From assembly GCA_002049455.2 (NCBI GenBank), contig KV918922.1:102753-166752 (forward strand): a DNA stretch of 64,000 nt, read 5' to 3'. The position numbers and the translations under genes are program-made. The notes under the pieces were generated by a model. The model searched no databases, was not told the DNA's origin, and saw nothing but the letters and a program-made list of their open reading frames with translations. Positions 20,881 through 30,880 of this stretch are shown piece after piece. The DNA is from Porphyra umbilicalis (taxonomy: Eukaryota > Rhodophyta > Bangiophyceae > Bangiales > Bangiaceae). Numbering within the stretch: position 1 is the stretch's first letter; every line of letters starts with the position of its first letter.

Positions 20881-21872
20881 GGTGGGCGCGCTGGCGCCGC
20901 CGACGGGGGGGGGGGGGGGCGGGGGGCGGGGGGAGGAGGGCGTCGAGTCGACGCGTCCGTGGGCGGCACACACGCACGCGGGCGCCACGGGCAGCGGCAC
21001 TTTGTAGAGTGGTTTCTGCATTCTTTTCTTTCTGTTTTTGTGGTGGGGGGGGGGGGCGGTGCCTTGGGCGCGTCACCCCCCCGATGCCGGGGGGGGGACG
21101 GCCCAAAGCGGGTCCCCGCACGCGCGCGGCAGACGTGCCACGGGTGGTGGCCGCGCGGGGGCGGGCGCCGCGGCAGCAGGGCACCGCAGGGGTGTCCCAC
21201 GGCGGCACCGCGTGCGCCCCCAGCGCACGCGGCGTCGTCGGCGGGCGGCGACCGCCCGCCGCACCGGGCCGCGCCGCGCGTGCGCGGGGGGTCGGCGCGC
21301 ACCGGCGCCGCGGCGGCCGGGCGGGCGGCTCGGGCGGGCGGGCGGCGCGACCGACGCGGCGTGGCTGCCACCGGCCGTCCGTGTGGGGCGGCGGGCGGCG
21401 CCCCGAGCGCGGGGAGCGAGGAGGGTACGTCCATGGGTGTCTGCCTGCCGTGGGCGGCGCAACGGCAAGCGCGGGGCGCCGTGCCGGCGCACGGCGGTTG
21501 CGCCTCGCAGCACGGGCCGGGTCTGGTCGGGCGGCCAAACACCACCACGCGGTCGCGTACGTTCCGTGACCGTCAGCGGGCGCGCGCTTCGTCGCCGGTT
21601 TGCGGTTGCGCGCGCAATGGGCGCGCGCTTCAGGTGCGTGAAGGGGCGGTCACCTGGGTGGACATGGGGGGCTTGGTCAAAAGCAGTGTGTGCGTAGCGC
21701 TTTTCACGCGGGGTCGTCGCGCATTCTAAAAGTGGCATGAAAAAGAGGCGAGTGTGTTTTGGGAAGCAAGGCAATGTCCAGGCAATGCCATCACGCGCAA
21801 TACATACATGCAAGTGAGCAACTTCCCAAGCGTCCATCACCACGGAGCAATGACAATCCCGACGTTGGTTCA
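20881..21872. other. GC-rich spacer between tyrosinase and ankyrin genes
   Basis: The two genes converge. The spacer has G runs, a T-rich patch at about 21002-21042 that may serve as the tyrosinase 3'UTR, and a less GC-rich stretch at 21650-21870 for the ankyrin gene 3'UTR. I see no gene. Confidence 0.5.
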
Positions 21873-24338
21873 CTACAGCTCCTCAACGACCTCGGCTTCC
21901 CCCGTCTCGGCGTTGGATTTGAGCCGCCTCGTGCACAGCAGACGCACGGCCTGCCGCGGGCCGAGCGACGGAAAACTCGCAACCACGCGCGCGCACAGCT
22001 TCACGCTGCTTTGGCAGAGCCCCTTGGTGACCGCCCCCCCATGGAGCAGAATGACAATAACCAGCCGCCAGTCGCGCAGCTGCCGCCGCATGGCGTCGCT
22101 CACCGCCCCAGGCGTTAGCCCATCCCGGCGGAGCGGTGGCGGCCGTCGCCCTTCGGCCACGGCGCGCAGGTGCAGGTCGGGACGGCCCGCCATAACGCCG
22201 GCGAGATCCCGCGCCGCGCTCAGCTTCTTGGTGTACCACGAGACGGCGCTCCCGAGCGGCGTCTCGTCGTCAATGTTGACGCTCCGCGCGTCGACGTGGC
22301 GACGGAGGAGGGCCACCACGGTGGTGGGGTCGGCGCGGCGCGCGGCCACGTGCAGCACCCGGTCCCTCGAGGTGCGGTCGGGGTCATGGAGGGTCGGGCG
22401 CACGCGGTCATTGTCGAGCAGGTCGACGCGCCGGCGCTTGACCGCTTCGAGGGCGGGCGTGCTGACCGCGTTTGTCGGGTGCGTGGGAGGGAGGAGGTCG
22501 ATAATCTCCTTGTGGCCGAGCATGACGGCGATGCAGAGGGGCGTCTCGCCGGCGCAGCACACGGGTGTGGGGTCGGCGCCGAGTCGGAGGAGGGCGGTGA
22601 CGACGGGCGTGTGGCCTCTGCTCACGGCAAAGTGCAAAGCTGTCCAACGGTCATTGTCCGCGTCGTTCAAGTCCGCGCGGGCCGCTGCCATTGACTCAAC
22701 GGCTCTGGTACGCCCCATCTCGCACGCCTCGTGCAGCGCGGTCGAGCCGCCAATGTCCTTGGCGTGCACATCGACGCCCGCCGCCAGCAGCGCGTCCACC
22801 GCCTCGGCCCTCCCGCTGCGGCCCGCCGAGTGCAGCGCGGTCGAGCCGATATCGGTCTTGGCGTGCACATCGGCGCCCGCCGCTATCAGCGCTTCCACCG
22901 CCGCGGCCCTCCCGCTGCGGCCCGCCGAGTGCAGCGCAGTCGAGCCGATATCGGTCTTGGCGTGCACATCGGCGCCCGCCGCTATCAGCGCTTCCACCGC
23001 CGCGGCCCTCCCGCTGCGGCCCGCGGAGTGCAGCGCGGTCCAGCCGATATCGGTCTTGGCGTGCACATCGGCGCCCGCCGCCAGCAGCGCGTGCACCGCC
23101 TCGGCCCTCCCGCTGCGGCCCGCCGAGTGCAGCGCGGTCGAGCAGTCATTGGTCTTGGCGTGCACATCGGCGCCCGCCGCCAGCAGCGCGTCCACCGCCT
23201 CGGCCCCCTCGCTGCGGCCCGCCGAGTGCAGCGCGGTCCAGCCGATATTGGTCTTGGCGTGCACGTCGGCGCCCGCCGCCAGCAGCGCGTCCACCGCCTC
23301 GGCCCCCCCGCTGCGGCCCGCCGAGTGCAGCGCGGTCGAGCCGATATCGGTCTTGGCGTGCACATCGGCGCCCGCCGCTATCAGCGCTTCCACCGCCGCG
23401 GCCCTCCCGCTGCGGCCCGCCGAGTGCAGCGCGGTCGAGCAGTCATTGGTCTTGGCGTGCACATCGGCGCCCGCCGCCAGCAGCGCGTCCACCGCCTCGG
23501 CCCTCCCGCTGCCGCCCGCCCAGTGCAGCGCCGTCCGGCCGATATCGGTCTTGGCGTGCACATCGGCGCCCGCCGCCAGCAGCGCGTGCACCGCCTCGGC
23601 CCTCCCGCTGCGGCCCGCCCAGTGCAGCGCCGACGAGCCGATATCGCTCTTGGCGTCCACATCGGCGCGCGCCGTCAGCAGCGCGTCCACCACCTCGGCC
23701 CTCCCGCTGCCGCCCGCCCAGTGCAGCGCGGTCGAGCAGTCAATGGTCTTGTCGTACACATCGGCAACCGCCGCCGCCAGCCAGTCCACCGCCTCGGCCC
23801 TCCCGCTGCCGCCCGCCCAGTGCAGCGCGGTCGAGCAGCCAATGGTCTTGGCGTGCACATTGGCGCCCGCCGGCAGCAGCGCGTCCACCGCCTCGGCCCT
23901 CCCGCTGCCGCCCGCCCAGTGCAGCGCGGTCGAGCAGTCATTGGTCTTGGAGTGGACATTGGCGCCCGCGGCAAGTAGTACCTGTATTGCACGCGCCTGC
24001 CCGCCGCGCGCAGCCCAGTGCAGTGGTCGCGTAGCACGGGAGAATAGGTCCATGTCACATTCTACGGTCCAGTCTGCGCCCGTGGCCAGGAGCTCCTCCA
24101 TCACTGCCACGTACCCTCCAACGGCAGCCCAATGCAGAGCCGTATCTCCCTTGTCCGACGCCGCCCCCGCCGGCACCCCGCCGCGGAGTAACGCTCTGAC
24201 AGCAGGCTCGTCCCCCCTGCGGGCGGCCTCGTGCAACGGTGGCAGCTCGGCGCGCCGCCACACATATGACCATGGTTTCGTATCGTCCGACGGGAGCTCC
24301 CGCGGCGCAGCCGCCGCACTCGACGAGGCAGCCGCCAT
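21873..24338 (-). CDS. Ankyrin-repeat protein, about 20 repeats
   Basis: The ATG at 24338 (MAAASSSAAAAPRELPSDD) gives 821 residues; in-frame sequence upstream is low-complexity and probably untranslated. Ankyrin repeats start at about residue 30 (PLHEAARRGDEPAVRALL) and run through most of the protein. The central array is unusually uniform: units of the form TALHSAGRSGRAEAVDALL followed by AAGADVHAKT, 33 residues or 99 bp each, differing mainly in alternating D-I-G, N-D-C or N-I-G links. The last third is diverged and ends in a basic helical segment and the acidic EAEVVEEL. There is no kinase, F-box or membrane segment to suggest a function beyond protein binding. The near-identity of repeats at DNA level implies recent duplication or gene conversion. 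Confidence 0.88.
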   Translation of the reverse strand: MAAASSSAAAAPRELPSDDTKPWSYVWRRAELPPLHEAARRGDEPAVRALLRGGVPAGAASDKGDTALHWAAVGGYVAVMEELLATGADWTVECDMDLFSRATRPLHWAARGGQARAIQVLLAAGANVHSKTNDCSTALHWAGGSGRAEAVDALLPAGANVHAKTIGCSTALHWAGGSGRAEAVDWLAAAVADVYDKTIDCSTALHWAGGSGRAEVVDALLTARADVDAKSDIGSSALHWAGRSGRAEAVHALLAAGADVHAKTDIGRTALHWAGGSGRAEAVDALLAAGADVHAKTNDCSTALHSAGRSGRAAAVEALIAAGADVHAKTDIGSTALHSAGRSGGAEAVDALLAAGADVHAKTNIGWTALHSAGRSEGAEAVDALLAAGADVHAKTNDCSTALHSAGRSGRAEAVHALLAAGADVHAKTDIGWTALHSAGRSGRAAAVEALIAAGADVHAKTDIGSTALHSAGRSGRAAAVEALIAAGADVHAKTDIGSTALHSAGRSGRAEAVDALLAAGVDVHAKDIGGSTALHEACEMGRTRAVESMAAARADLNDADNDRWTALHFAVSRGHTPVVTALLRLGADPTPVCCAGETPLCIAVMLGHKEIIDLLPPTHPTNAVSTPALEAVKRRRVDLLDNDRVRPTLHDPDRTSRDRVLHVAARRADPTTVVALLRRHVDARSVNIDDETPLGSAVSWYTKKLSAARDLAGVMAGRPDLHLRAVAEGRRPPPLRRDGLTPGAVSDAMRRQLRDWRLVIVILLHGGAVTKGLCQSSVKLCARVVASFPSLGPRQAVRLLCTRRLKSNAETGEAEVVEEL
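22760..23960. repeat. 99-bp tandem repeats inside the ankyrin gene
   Basis: Roughly twelve copies of a 99-bp unit, for example at 22960, 23060, 23160 and 23260, share long identical blocks such as GTGCACATCGGCGCCCGCCG. Variation is concentrated in the link between repeats. Confidence 0.85.
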
Positions 24339-25235
24339 GGCAACGGTGCCTACGACGGGGGCGTGGCGGTGACGGCGCGCCTGGCTACAAAAAAAAAACA
24401 CGAAGAAAACACAAAGACAAACGCCACCCGCGTAGCGCAGGCCAACGCGCCGCCACCCGCCGCCGCCCGCCGCCCCGCCGACACCAGCGCCAAGACGCGT
24501 GACGCGGTCGCCACGCGCGGCTCGTCGCGACGCCGCCGCCGGCCACGCCGCAGCCGCGCCGTACTGCTCCACCGCCGCCGACGGGCGGGCGGGGACGACG
24601 GCGGGTTGTCGGTGCGCGCGCGCGGCGGCTGCTGCCCGTGCAGCGGCAGCGCCGGGAAGGGGAGGCCAGCGCACGCGGTGGCGGGGGCGGGGGACACGAC
24701 GAGCGCACAAGGGACCGGGGGGGCGGGGGGGGGGAAGGGTAGGACCGCCGACCGCCGACGCATGCTGCGGTGCGGTTGCCGGTGCGTCCAGTCGCCGCCC
24801 TTGTCGGCTGTTGGCCTGTGCCGGCGGCGGCGGGCGGCCCTCTGGGGAGAGCCAGTCTCCCACCCGCGGCTGGGGCGCGGAGATTCGCCCCCCCCGGGAG
24901 CCACTGTTGCTCGGGGGCACCCCCGATTCCACCCACGCGCGTCCCCCCCCCGTGCACACGCCGACCGGGCGAGGGCCGGACACCGCCCCCGCAACACCGC
25001 CGCCGCAGGGCATGCGGTGGGAAAGCCAATGGGTGATCATCACCGGCCCCATGATGGGGCCCCCGCCGGGCGCCACCCACTGGGTGGCGCCATTGGGCGG
25101 TGGGGGGTGGCACCCCCCACCGCCCAATGCACGCCACCAGAATCGGGACGTCAGCTGGCGCGCGCCACCAGGCGCCCGCCATCATCATGTTGGTATCCGT
25201 CATGCCCGGGCATCAACTCATGCCCAGCAAAAAAT
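24339..25235. other. Ankyrin upstream region with a cluster of palindromes
   Basis: Upstream sequence for the ankyrin gene (A-rich near 24390-24420), then GC-rich DNA without a convincing gene. At 25046-25128 three palindromes are stacked: GGCCCC-ATGAT-GGGGCC, an 11-bp-arm palindrome at 25069-25091 and an 18-bp-arm palindrome at 25092-25128, the latter two with one-base centres. Confidence 0.6.
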
Positions 25236-25238
25236 AGA

Positions 25239-25418
25239 CATATTGCTGTTCTCCCAATTTTGGCCGATGTGGTCAAAGTCAAGAAGGAGTCTGGGTCAAC
25301 AGCCCATTGGTCAATTGACTTTATCCGGCTGAATGGATGGCTGAGACGCTGTTTCACACTGTTGATCACCCCTCTTGACATCGACTGGATCGGCCAAAAT
25401 TGGGAAGACAGCAATATG
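25239..25418. mobile_element. MITE with ~30-bp TIRs and TA target duplication
   Basis: The ends 25239-25268 and 25389-25418 are near-perfect inverses (TTGCTGTTCTCCCAATTTTG on the left). Both ends abut TA, giving a TA target duplication typical of Tc1/mariner-type elements. The internal ~120 bp has no ORF. A related terminus in opposite orientation is at about 42440-42515. Confidence 0.75.
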
Positions 25419-25435
25419 ACTGGCTTCAGCAGTCT

Positions 25436-25443
25436 CTCAGGGC
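25436..25443. repeat. Left 8-bp target duplication of the hAT-like element
   Basis: CTCAGGGC here is repeated exactly at 27488-27495, directly outside the termini of the composite element. Confidence 0.8.
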
Positions 25444-27487
25444 TAGTGTCTATTCTACCATCTGGATCAAATGATCCTAAAAGGATCAATTGATCCTGGT
25501 TTTGGCTGGGCTGTGCTGAGGAAATCGCTGAGCGCAACCCGATTCTGACGGCAGAAATGGGATCAGCGGTGCCGGTTTAGTCTTGGGCGAGCAGATGGAG
25601 CTTTAACTCTTGGTCAAATGTCCTCGGGAGGCCAGGGAGCGGAAATGTTTTCCACGCCCAGGAGGTCCATGGCGGTGGGGGAGGGTCGTCTCCTAGAAGG
25701 CGTTGGGCTACGCTTCGCCTCAGAGAGAGAGAAAGTACCTATGGAAAACCCCTGGAGGAGGCAGCATGCCCGCGCCAGCTCAGTTCCGGCCACTACCCCG
25801 CTTTTCAATAGGGTTGTGACCAGCGCCTCCGGGAATGCATATGTGGGCAAGCAGGGGGGACAAAGCGCAGTGCCGGGAGCACCAAACTGTACGAAGATCG
25901 CCGAAGGGTCAGAGAGAAACAGATGCGAGGATGGGCAGAGAAAAGTGAGGGGGGGGGGGGGGGGGGGACGGGACACGGCCGGGTCAGAGGGGTCCTGCAT
26001 CAGCTGTTTTTGGACTTCTCATGGCGCCCACCGCTTGGAGTGCTCACACTTTTGTGGGTGCCAACAGCCTCTGAAGAGCGTCCGCGTAGCCTTTCATGTT
26101 CGTCTCCATCCGCATCTGAAGCAAAGACTGGCAGAAAGGGTCGCCGTGGAGTGCGACAGGGCGGTGTTGCACGGCGAAATCGCTGTTTACAGGTCTTCTG
26201 GAGGGGGGGGGAGGGAGGTGGTCGACGTTGGCCGAGCCAGAACGGGCTTTCCTGGTTCGTAAAGAGCGGGGTCTCTTCGTAGCAGCCAGGCTGAGGTGGT
26301 TGCCCCCCCACCAAGCTTGGGCTGATGCTTTAAATCCGTATGGTCTCGCGCGGAAGCGCAACCAAACGAGTTTGTAGGCACCAGATCATCCATTCTCATA
26401 TGAAGAAACGCTGGAATCGACGATTTCCTGACAGGATCAAATGATCCTTTTGGCTGAATCAATTGATCCTCGCTCATGGTAGAATAGACACTAGGGTTGT
26501 GCAACACGCCCGGGGCGTGCTAAATTGCACGCCTGGGGCGTGCAATTTCACGTGTTTTGGGCGCGTCACGCCCTGCACGCCCAGAATTTTAGGGGCGTGA
26601 TTGGGGCGTGCTTGGCAAACAAATACATCATTTCAAAAGCGCTCTTGGGCGCCAGTCCACCAAATATTTTTTGGTGCAGTTCCGTGCCACCTTCGTTACT
26701 TTTTCAGGGCGCGGTGTCTTACCGCTCCGTCGAGCGTCCACAAACAAGGTGCTTGACGCTGTGAGGCGTTGGGACCATTTTTCCGTCGTGTGCCCACAAA
26801 CAAGGTGCTTGACGCCATGATGCGCGGGCGCCATCTGTGCGGGATGGGCACAGCAACGGCCACCTGCTGTCATCAGCCTGGGAGGACGCAGAGAGGCTCC
26901 TCGACACGGGCGCCAATGAGGACGATGAATGCGACGCATCGCGCGCCGGCAACGACCAGGCCGACGGCAGTGATGGAGGGGGCGCCGGCGGCGAGCTACG
27001 CGCATCCTGAACGAGAAGGTCGCCGGATGCGCCACGGCTGGCGCCGGCGTCCCTGGACAGGACGTTGGTCGTCCCGGCGACGAGGACACCCCCGCGTCCA
27101 TGACCGAGAATGATTTGATGATCATCTGCTCTGGCTTTGTGCGCGGTGAGATGGGTGGGACTGCGGGCGGTGGGGCGGCCGGTGGAGGCCAGGCGAGCCG
27201 ACGTCCCGTGATGCTGCAAAGTATCTTTGACGCAGAGTGGCACAGGCCAAGAGAGTGTATCGCATGCAGGTGTTTCCTCCATGTTTTCTGGCATTTTTGT
27301 GGTCCTTTGAATCATCTAAATTGCAAGAGTATTGGGTACTTTGAATCGCCTATTAAGTAAATGTCACAACATGGGGGCTACATTAGGGGCGTGAGAGGGG
27401 CGTGCCAATGTTGGGGGCGTGCAGAAGGGCGATTAGGCGTGCATCGCCCACCCCGCCACCCAAAAAGGGGCGTGATGCACAACCCTA
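25444..27487. mobile_element. hAT-like non-autonomous element carrying a nested insertion
   Basis: The element's TIRs are TAGGGTTGTGCA..CACGCC (left, read from the TA at 25444-25445 and resuming at 26492) and its inverse ending AACCCTA at 27487. It is flanked by the 8-bp direct repeat CTCAGGGC, the duplication length typical of hAT elements. Without the nested insert it is about 1 kb. Both subterminal regions are packed with GGGGCGTG motifs, probably transposase-binding sites. No transposase ORF is present. A 22-bp direct repeat (ACAAACAAGGTGCTTGACGC core) occurs at about 26740 and 26793. Confidence 0.75.
25446..26491. mobile_element. TA-inserting TIR element nested in the hAT-like element
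   Basis: TIR GTGTCTATTCTACCAT at the left is mirrored by ATGGTAGAATAGACAC at the right (to 26491). Each end abuts TA (25444-25445 and 26492-26493), which is the first dinucleotide of the host hAT terminus. Repeats of GGATCAAATGATCC and ATCAATTGATCC lie just inside both ends. About 1,046 bp; the internal ORFs on both strands (such as 25618-26262) match no transposase I know, so it is likely non-autonomous. Confidence 0.7.
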
Positions 27488-27495
27488 CTCAGGGC

Positions 27496-28018
27496 AATCC
27501 CAACAACGTCGGCCCCATCTCATATTCGTTACACGTTGCGCCACGAAGCAGAGACGTGTCTCTTTATTAAGGAAATGAGGCCACTGGGCTTTTCTGTCAA
27601 CGCGATCGACCCCATTCTGGTCTTCAATGGTCATGATGGAATCCTGCAAGTACGAATCAACTCCAAAGCGCAGAAATGGGGCGGGCGTTGGACCTGCCCC
27701 ATTCGTGAAGCGAAATGCGGCAGGTCCGGCGTCGGTCCCAATGCGTTCTGTGCTCTCATTGGTGGAGTGTAACCAAATATGTATTCCTATAAATTGGTTT
27801 AGCGCGCAACGTGTGTTGGGATGATCTTGATCAGTTTTGAAAAATAATGGCCCAGACGTGCACTCTTTGGCGATGAGGCCCGACCTCAGCATTCGAGAGC
27901 GGACCAAAAGCTTTCGTCCATTGAACCAGGCTGATACAGCAGGTGGTTGGCGTCTCGTGATCGGATTCCGACGCAGGCTGTCATTGCGGGCCGCGTTGGA
28001 CGGGATCGGACATGTGGC
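27496..28018. other. Moderate-GC spacer between transposons
   Basis: A minus-strand open frame of 140 codons (27485-27907) has no recognisable motif and overlaps a transposon end. I do not call a gene. Confidence 0.4.
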
Positions 28019-28021
28019 TCA

Positions 28022-28915
28022 GGCCCATTCTTAGCTGCGGCTTCGTTCGTGTGACGCTTCGTGTGACGAGCTCTCAGCTTAGAAAGGTCGCAGTGGGTCG
28101 TCCCTTCGTGTGACAGTGTGAGGCGGAATTTTTTCGATGAATTTAACGTAAGTGATTGTCGGTCATAGGGCTGACTTCGAGCGCTCGGTTGCTGGGCTCG
28201 GCACGGGCGCACACCGATGCTGTAAAACACCGTGGTTCAGCATATGCCATGAGGGCGACGCCTTCGTCGCCCTCCCCTCGTTGCCGGCGCCTTGTTGCCG
28301 AGCCAGACAGCCTGAAATTGAACCCTTGGCGCCACGTTCGCCGATCCAGGATAGCCTCCCTGGATGGTCCATGCAGCAGGCTGTGCATAGCCTGGGAAGA
28401 AGTCCATTCGGGGGCGTAGCTTGGTCCCACCATGATACCCGCAGCGTACGCTCGTATCGCGCTGCGGGCGTACTGAGGAATCCTCGATTTTGTGCTGTCG
28501 TACAGAAACGGCGACGGAGAGGCGGCCATCTGCCACAGGGCAGCGTAGGGGGCCAGCTGGTCATTCGGACAAGGCTGGGGGGCGTGGGGCGTTGCCGACG
28601 AAGGGGGCAGATGTGGCCCGACTCGACTGTGGCGTCGCTTTCGGCTGCAGCCAGCAGGAGGCGACGGACTCGAATGTCCATCACACCAGTCGATTTGGAA
28701 TTGATTGTTTCCAAATTCGCACTTGAAACCGTTCCACAAGACCAGCACGCAGCAAGGTCGATGTGATCACATGAAGCAACGTCGGAAAGTTCTTTTCCGA
28801 CGTTGCTTCGTGTGATCACATGTGATCACATTGTTACGCGTTGCAGCCAATAGCTGGCCGCCCCACATCGTCACATGAACCGTCACACGAATGAAGCCGC
28901 AGCTAAGAATGGGCC
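28022..28915. mobile_element. TIR element with 3-bp TCA duplication
   Basis: About 50-bp TIRs begin GGCCCATTCTTAGCTGCGGC on the left (28022) and end with the inverse at 28915. TCA flanks both ends (28019-28021 and 28916-28918). The inner TIR part repeats GTGTGACG, a likely binding motif. A 3-bp duplication is typical of PIF/Harbinger and CACTA groups; the absence of CACTA favours Harbinger-type. The ~890-bp body contains no recognisable transposase but a strong palindrome at 28762-28820. Confidence 0.75.
28762..28820. repeat. Strong hairpin: 25-bp arms, short loop
   Basis: TGTGATCACA-T-GAAGCAACGTCGG on the left is mirrored on the right, with an extra TGTGATCACA copy after it. The palindrome TGTGATCACA is itself self-complementary, so several folds are possible. 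Confidence 0.85.
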
Positions 28916-29812
28916 TCAGGCAGGCGTGCAGTGGGGATCTCTCTCGCCTCGTGACCCCCGATCTGGGCTCTTGAGGGCCTGTTGGCGTGGGGACGATGGA
29001 TGGATCGCGTGGCGCCATCACGACCATGCGGTCGCTAGGTTGTGGCGGGCCGCCCACCACTGATACAGAGCCTCTGAGGGGAGTGGGGGGCGGTTGAACG
29101 AGATCGCGCGGGCGCCCTGGTCCCACACCCACACAGATTTTTTCAGGTGGCAGGCCGTCCCACACTGTTTGAGAGCCTCTGGAGGGGGGGGGGGTCGGAG
29201 GGGATCGCGCGTGGCCCCTGGACAGGCACCCGCACAGCGATTTGTGGGTGGCAGGCGGTCCGCCACCGCACCCAGAACGATTTGAGAGGGGGGGGGGGGG
29301 GTAGACAGCGGCCTCGGGTCGCCTCCTGGCTCGTGCGCGGCGCATTCGGGGAGGCTGGTGGTCAGCCACCACCCACAGTGCCTTTCAGTGAGGGTGCGGC
29401 GGTCGATCCGGGACCACGCGGTGCCTCGTTGGCTCCCGCCTAGCGTTTTCGGGGCTGGAGGTGGTCCACCACTGCGCACAGTGCCTTTTGAGAGGGGGGG
29501 GCTCGGTCCGTCGCTCCTCGGTCCGCGCTGCCGCACCGTACACGCACCCGACCCATCGACGTCGCGCCCATCGTTGTGACGCGTCCGGCCATTACCTGCA
29601 TCGTCGGCCCCCCGCTACTCTATTGCCCTGGTCCTCCTCCACGACGTGCCCACTTCGCCCGCACGTTCCCTGTCCTCGGCTTGAGACGCACGATCCGCGC
29701 ACCCGCCCCACTTTGTTTGCTACCCCACCACTTTTACGACCCCTATCCTTGTGTCTTGTGCTCCACCACCACCTGCCCGCGCTCGCCCGCGACCCACCCC
29801 TCCGCTGTTGGC
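28916..29812. repeat. Upstream region of Harbinger transposase with ~105-bp spaced repeats
   Basis: At about 29075, 29178, 29288, 29388 and 29490 a degenerate unit recurs, ending in a purine block (GAGAGGGGGG type) and preceded by CCRCACRCAGTG-like sequence. These look like degenerate subterminal repeats of the element that supplied the transposase. The last 300 bp is pyrimidine-rich, like a 5'UTR. Confidence 0.5.
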
Positions 29813-30880
29813 ATGGAAGCTTCCGAGATGGGGCTGTCCAGCGCTGCCTCATTGCTGGTCGAGGACGATGGCGCCGTCGTTTGCGCTGCGGTGCAATCCC
29901 ACATGGGCCTGCTGTTGCTGATTCGACGACGGTCGCGCGCCGCCCGCGCACACCGCCGTCGCCACTACCGCGGTTCTGTTCCCGGGCGTCGGCTAAACAA
30001 GCGGCGTGACTTTGCCGCTGGCCTGTTCAACATCCAGCGCGACTACTTTGGGGTCAACGCGGAGCCACCGATCTTCGACAACCGTGATTTCGAGACGCGC
30101 TTCCGTGTGCCGCGCAGTGTGTTTCGACGCATCTACCTGGCCGTCAAGGACGAGACGTTCTTCCAGCAGCGCATCAACGCGATGGGTCTCCTGCAGGCGC
30201 ACCCACTGCAAAAGGTCGTTGCCGCCTTCCGCGTCATCGCATACGGCGAGGCGGCCGACGGCTCGGACGAGTACGTGCGCCTTTCTCGCTCGACCGTGGC
30301 GCAGGCGACCAAGCTTCTCCTCGAGTTCATCGTGCGGCGGTGGGAATCGACATACCTGCGCCGTCCCAACCATTCGGAGCTGAAGAAGATGATGGAGCGC
30401 AACGCGGGGCGTGGCTTTCCTGGCTGTATGGGATCACTGGGCTGTACCCACTGGGAGTGGCATCAGTGCCCGACGGGCATGGCGGGCGCGTACCAGAGCC
30501 GGAAGGGCTCGCGCGGCGTTGTCGTCGAGGCCGTGTGCGACGAGGACCTGTGGATCTGGCACCTGTTTGTCGGCGCTCCCGGCAGCCTGAACGACATCAA
30601 CGTTTTGAACGAGTCGCCTCTCTACCTAGACGTCACGGCAGGCCGGTGGCCGCCGCGGGGCGTGACCTTTACCGTGAATGGGATCACCCGCACGCTACCT
30701 TACTACCTTTTCGACGGTATCTACCCTCGCTACGCGTTCCTTGTGTCTCCCCATCCCATGCCTATGACCGACGCGGCGAAGAACTTCAACCGCCGGCAAG
30801 AGGCCATTCGCAAGGACGTTGAACGGCTGCTTAGTGTTCTTGTGGTATTAATAACGTTAGTTCAATTACCAGTGTACTGA
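29813..30880 (+). pseudogene. PIF/Harbinger transposase, catalytic Asp lost and 3' truncated
   Basis: The likely start is the ATG at 29813 (MEASEMGLSSAASLL). The DDE nuclease of the PIF/Harbinger (plant-type) family is clear from FRVPRSVFRRIYLAVKDE, the CTHWEWHQCP motif, DLWIWHLFVGAPGSLNDINV and AIRKDVERLL. In the family the first catalytic Asp lies in a GSxDCxHW motif; here the codon at 30440-30442 is GGC, giving GSLGCTHW, so the enzyme should be inactive. The second Asp (in NDIN) and the Glu (DVER) are kept. Homology stops at about 30840, exactly where the LTR of the next element begins, and the frame runs into the LTR to a stop at 30880. The Myb-like partner usually carried by Harbingers is not visible. 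Confidence 0.85.

Noticed and set aside
22691-24034. Long plus-strand frames over the ankyrin array
   Set aside because: Antisense of the 99-bp repeats; the periodic Arg/Pro peptides are shadows.
25618-26262. 214-codon plus-strand frame in the TA element
   Set aside because: No transposase motif, a Gly run from a G homopolymer, and competing minus-strand frames.
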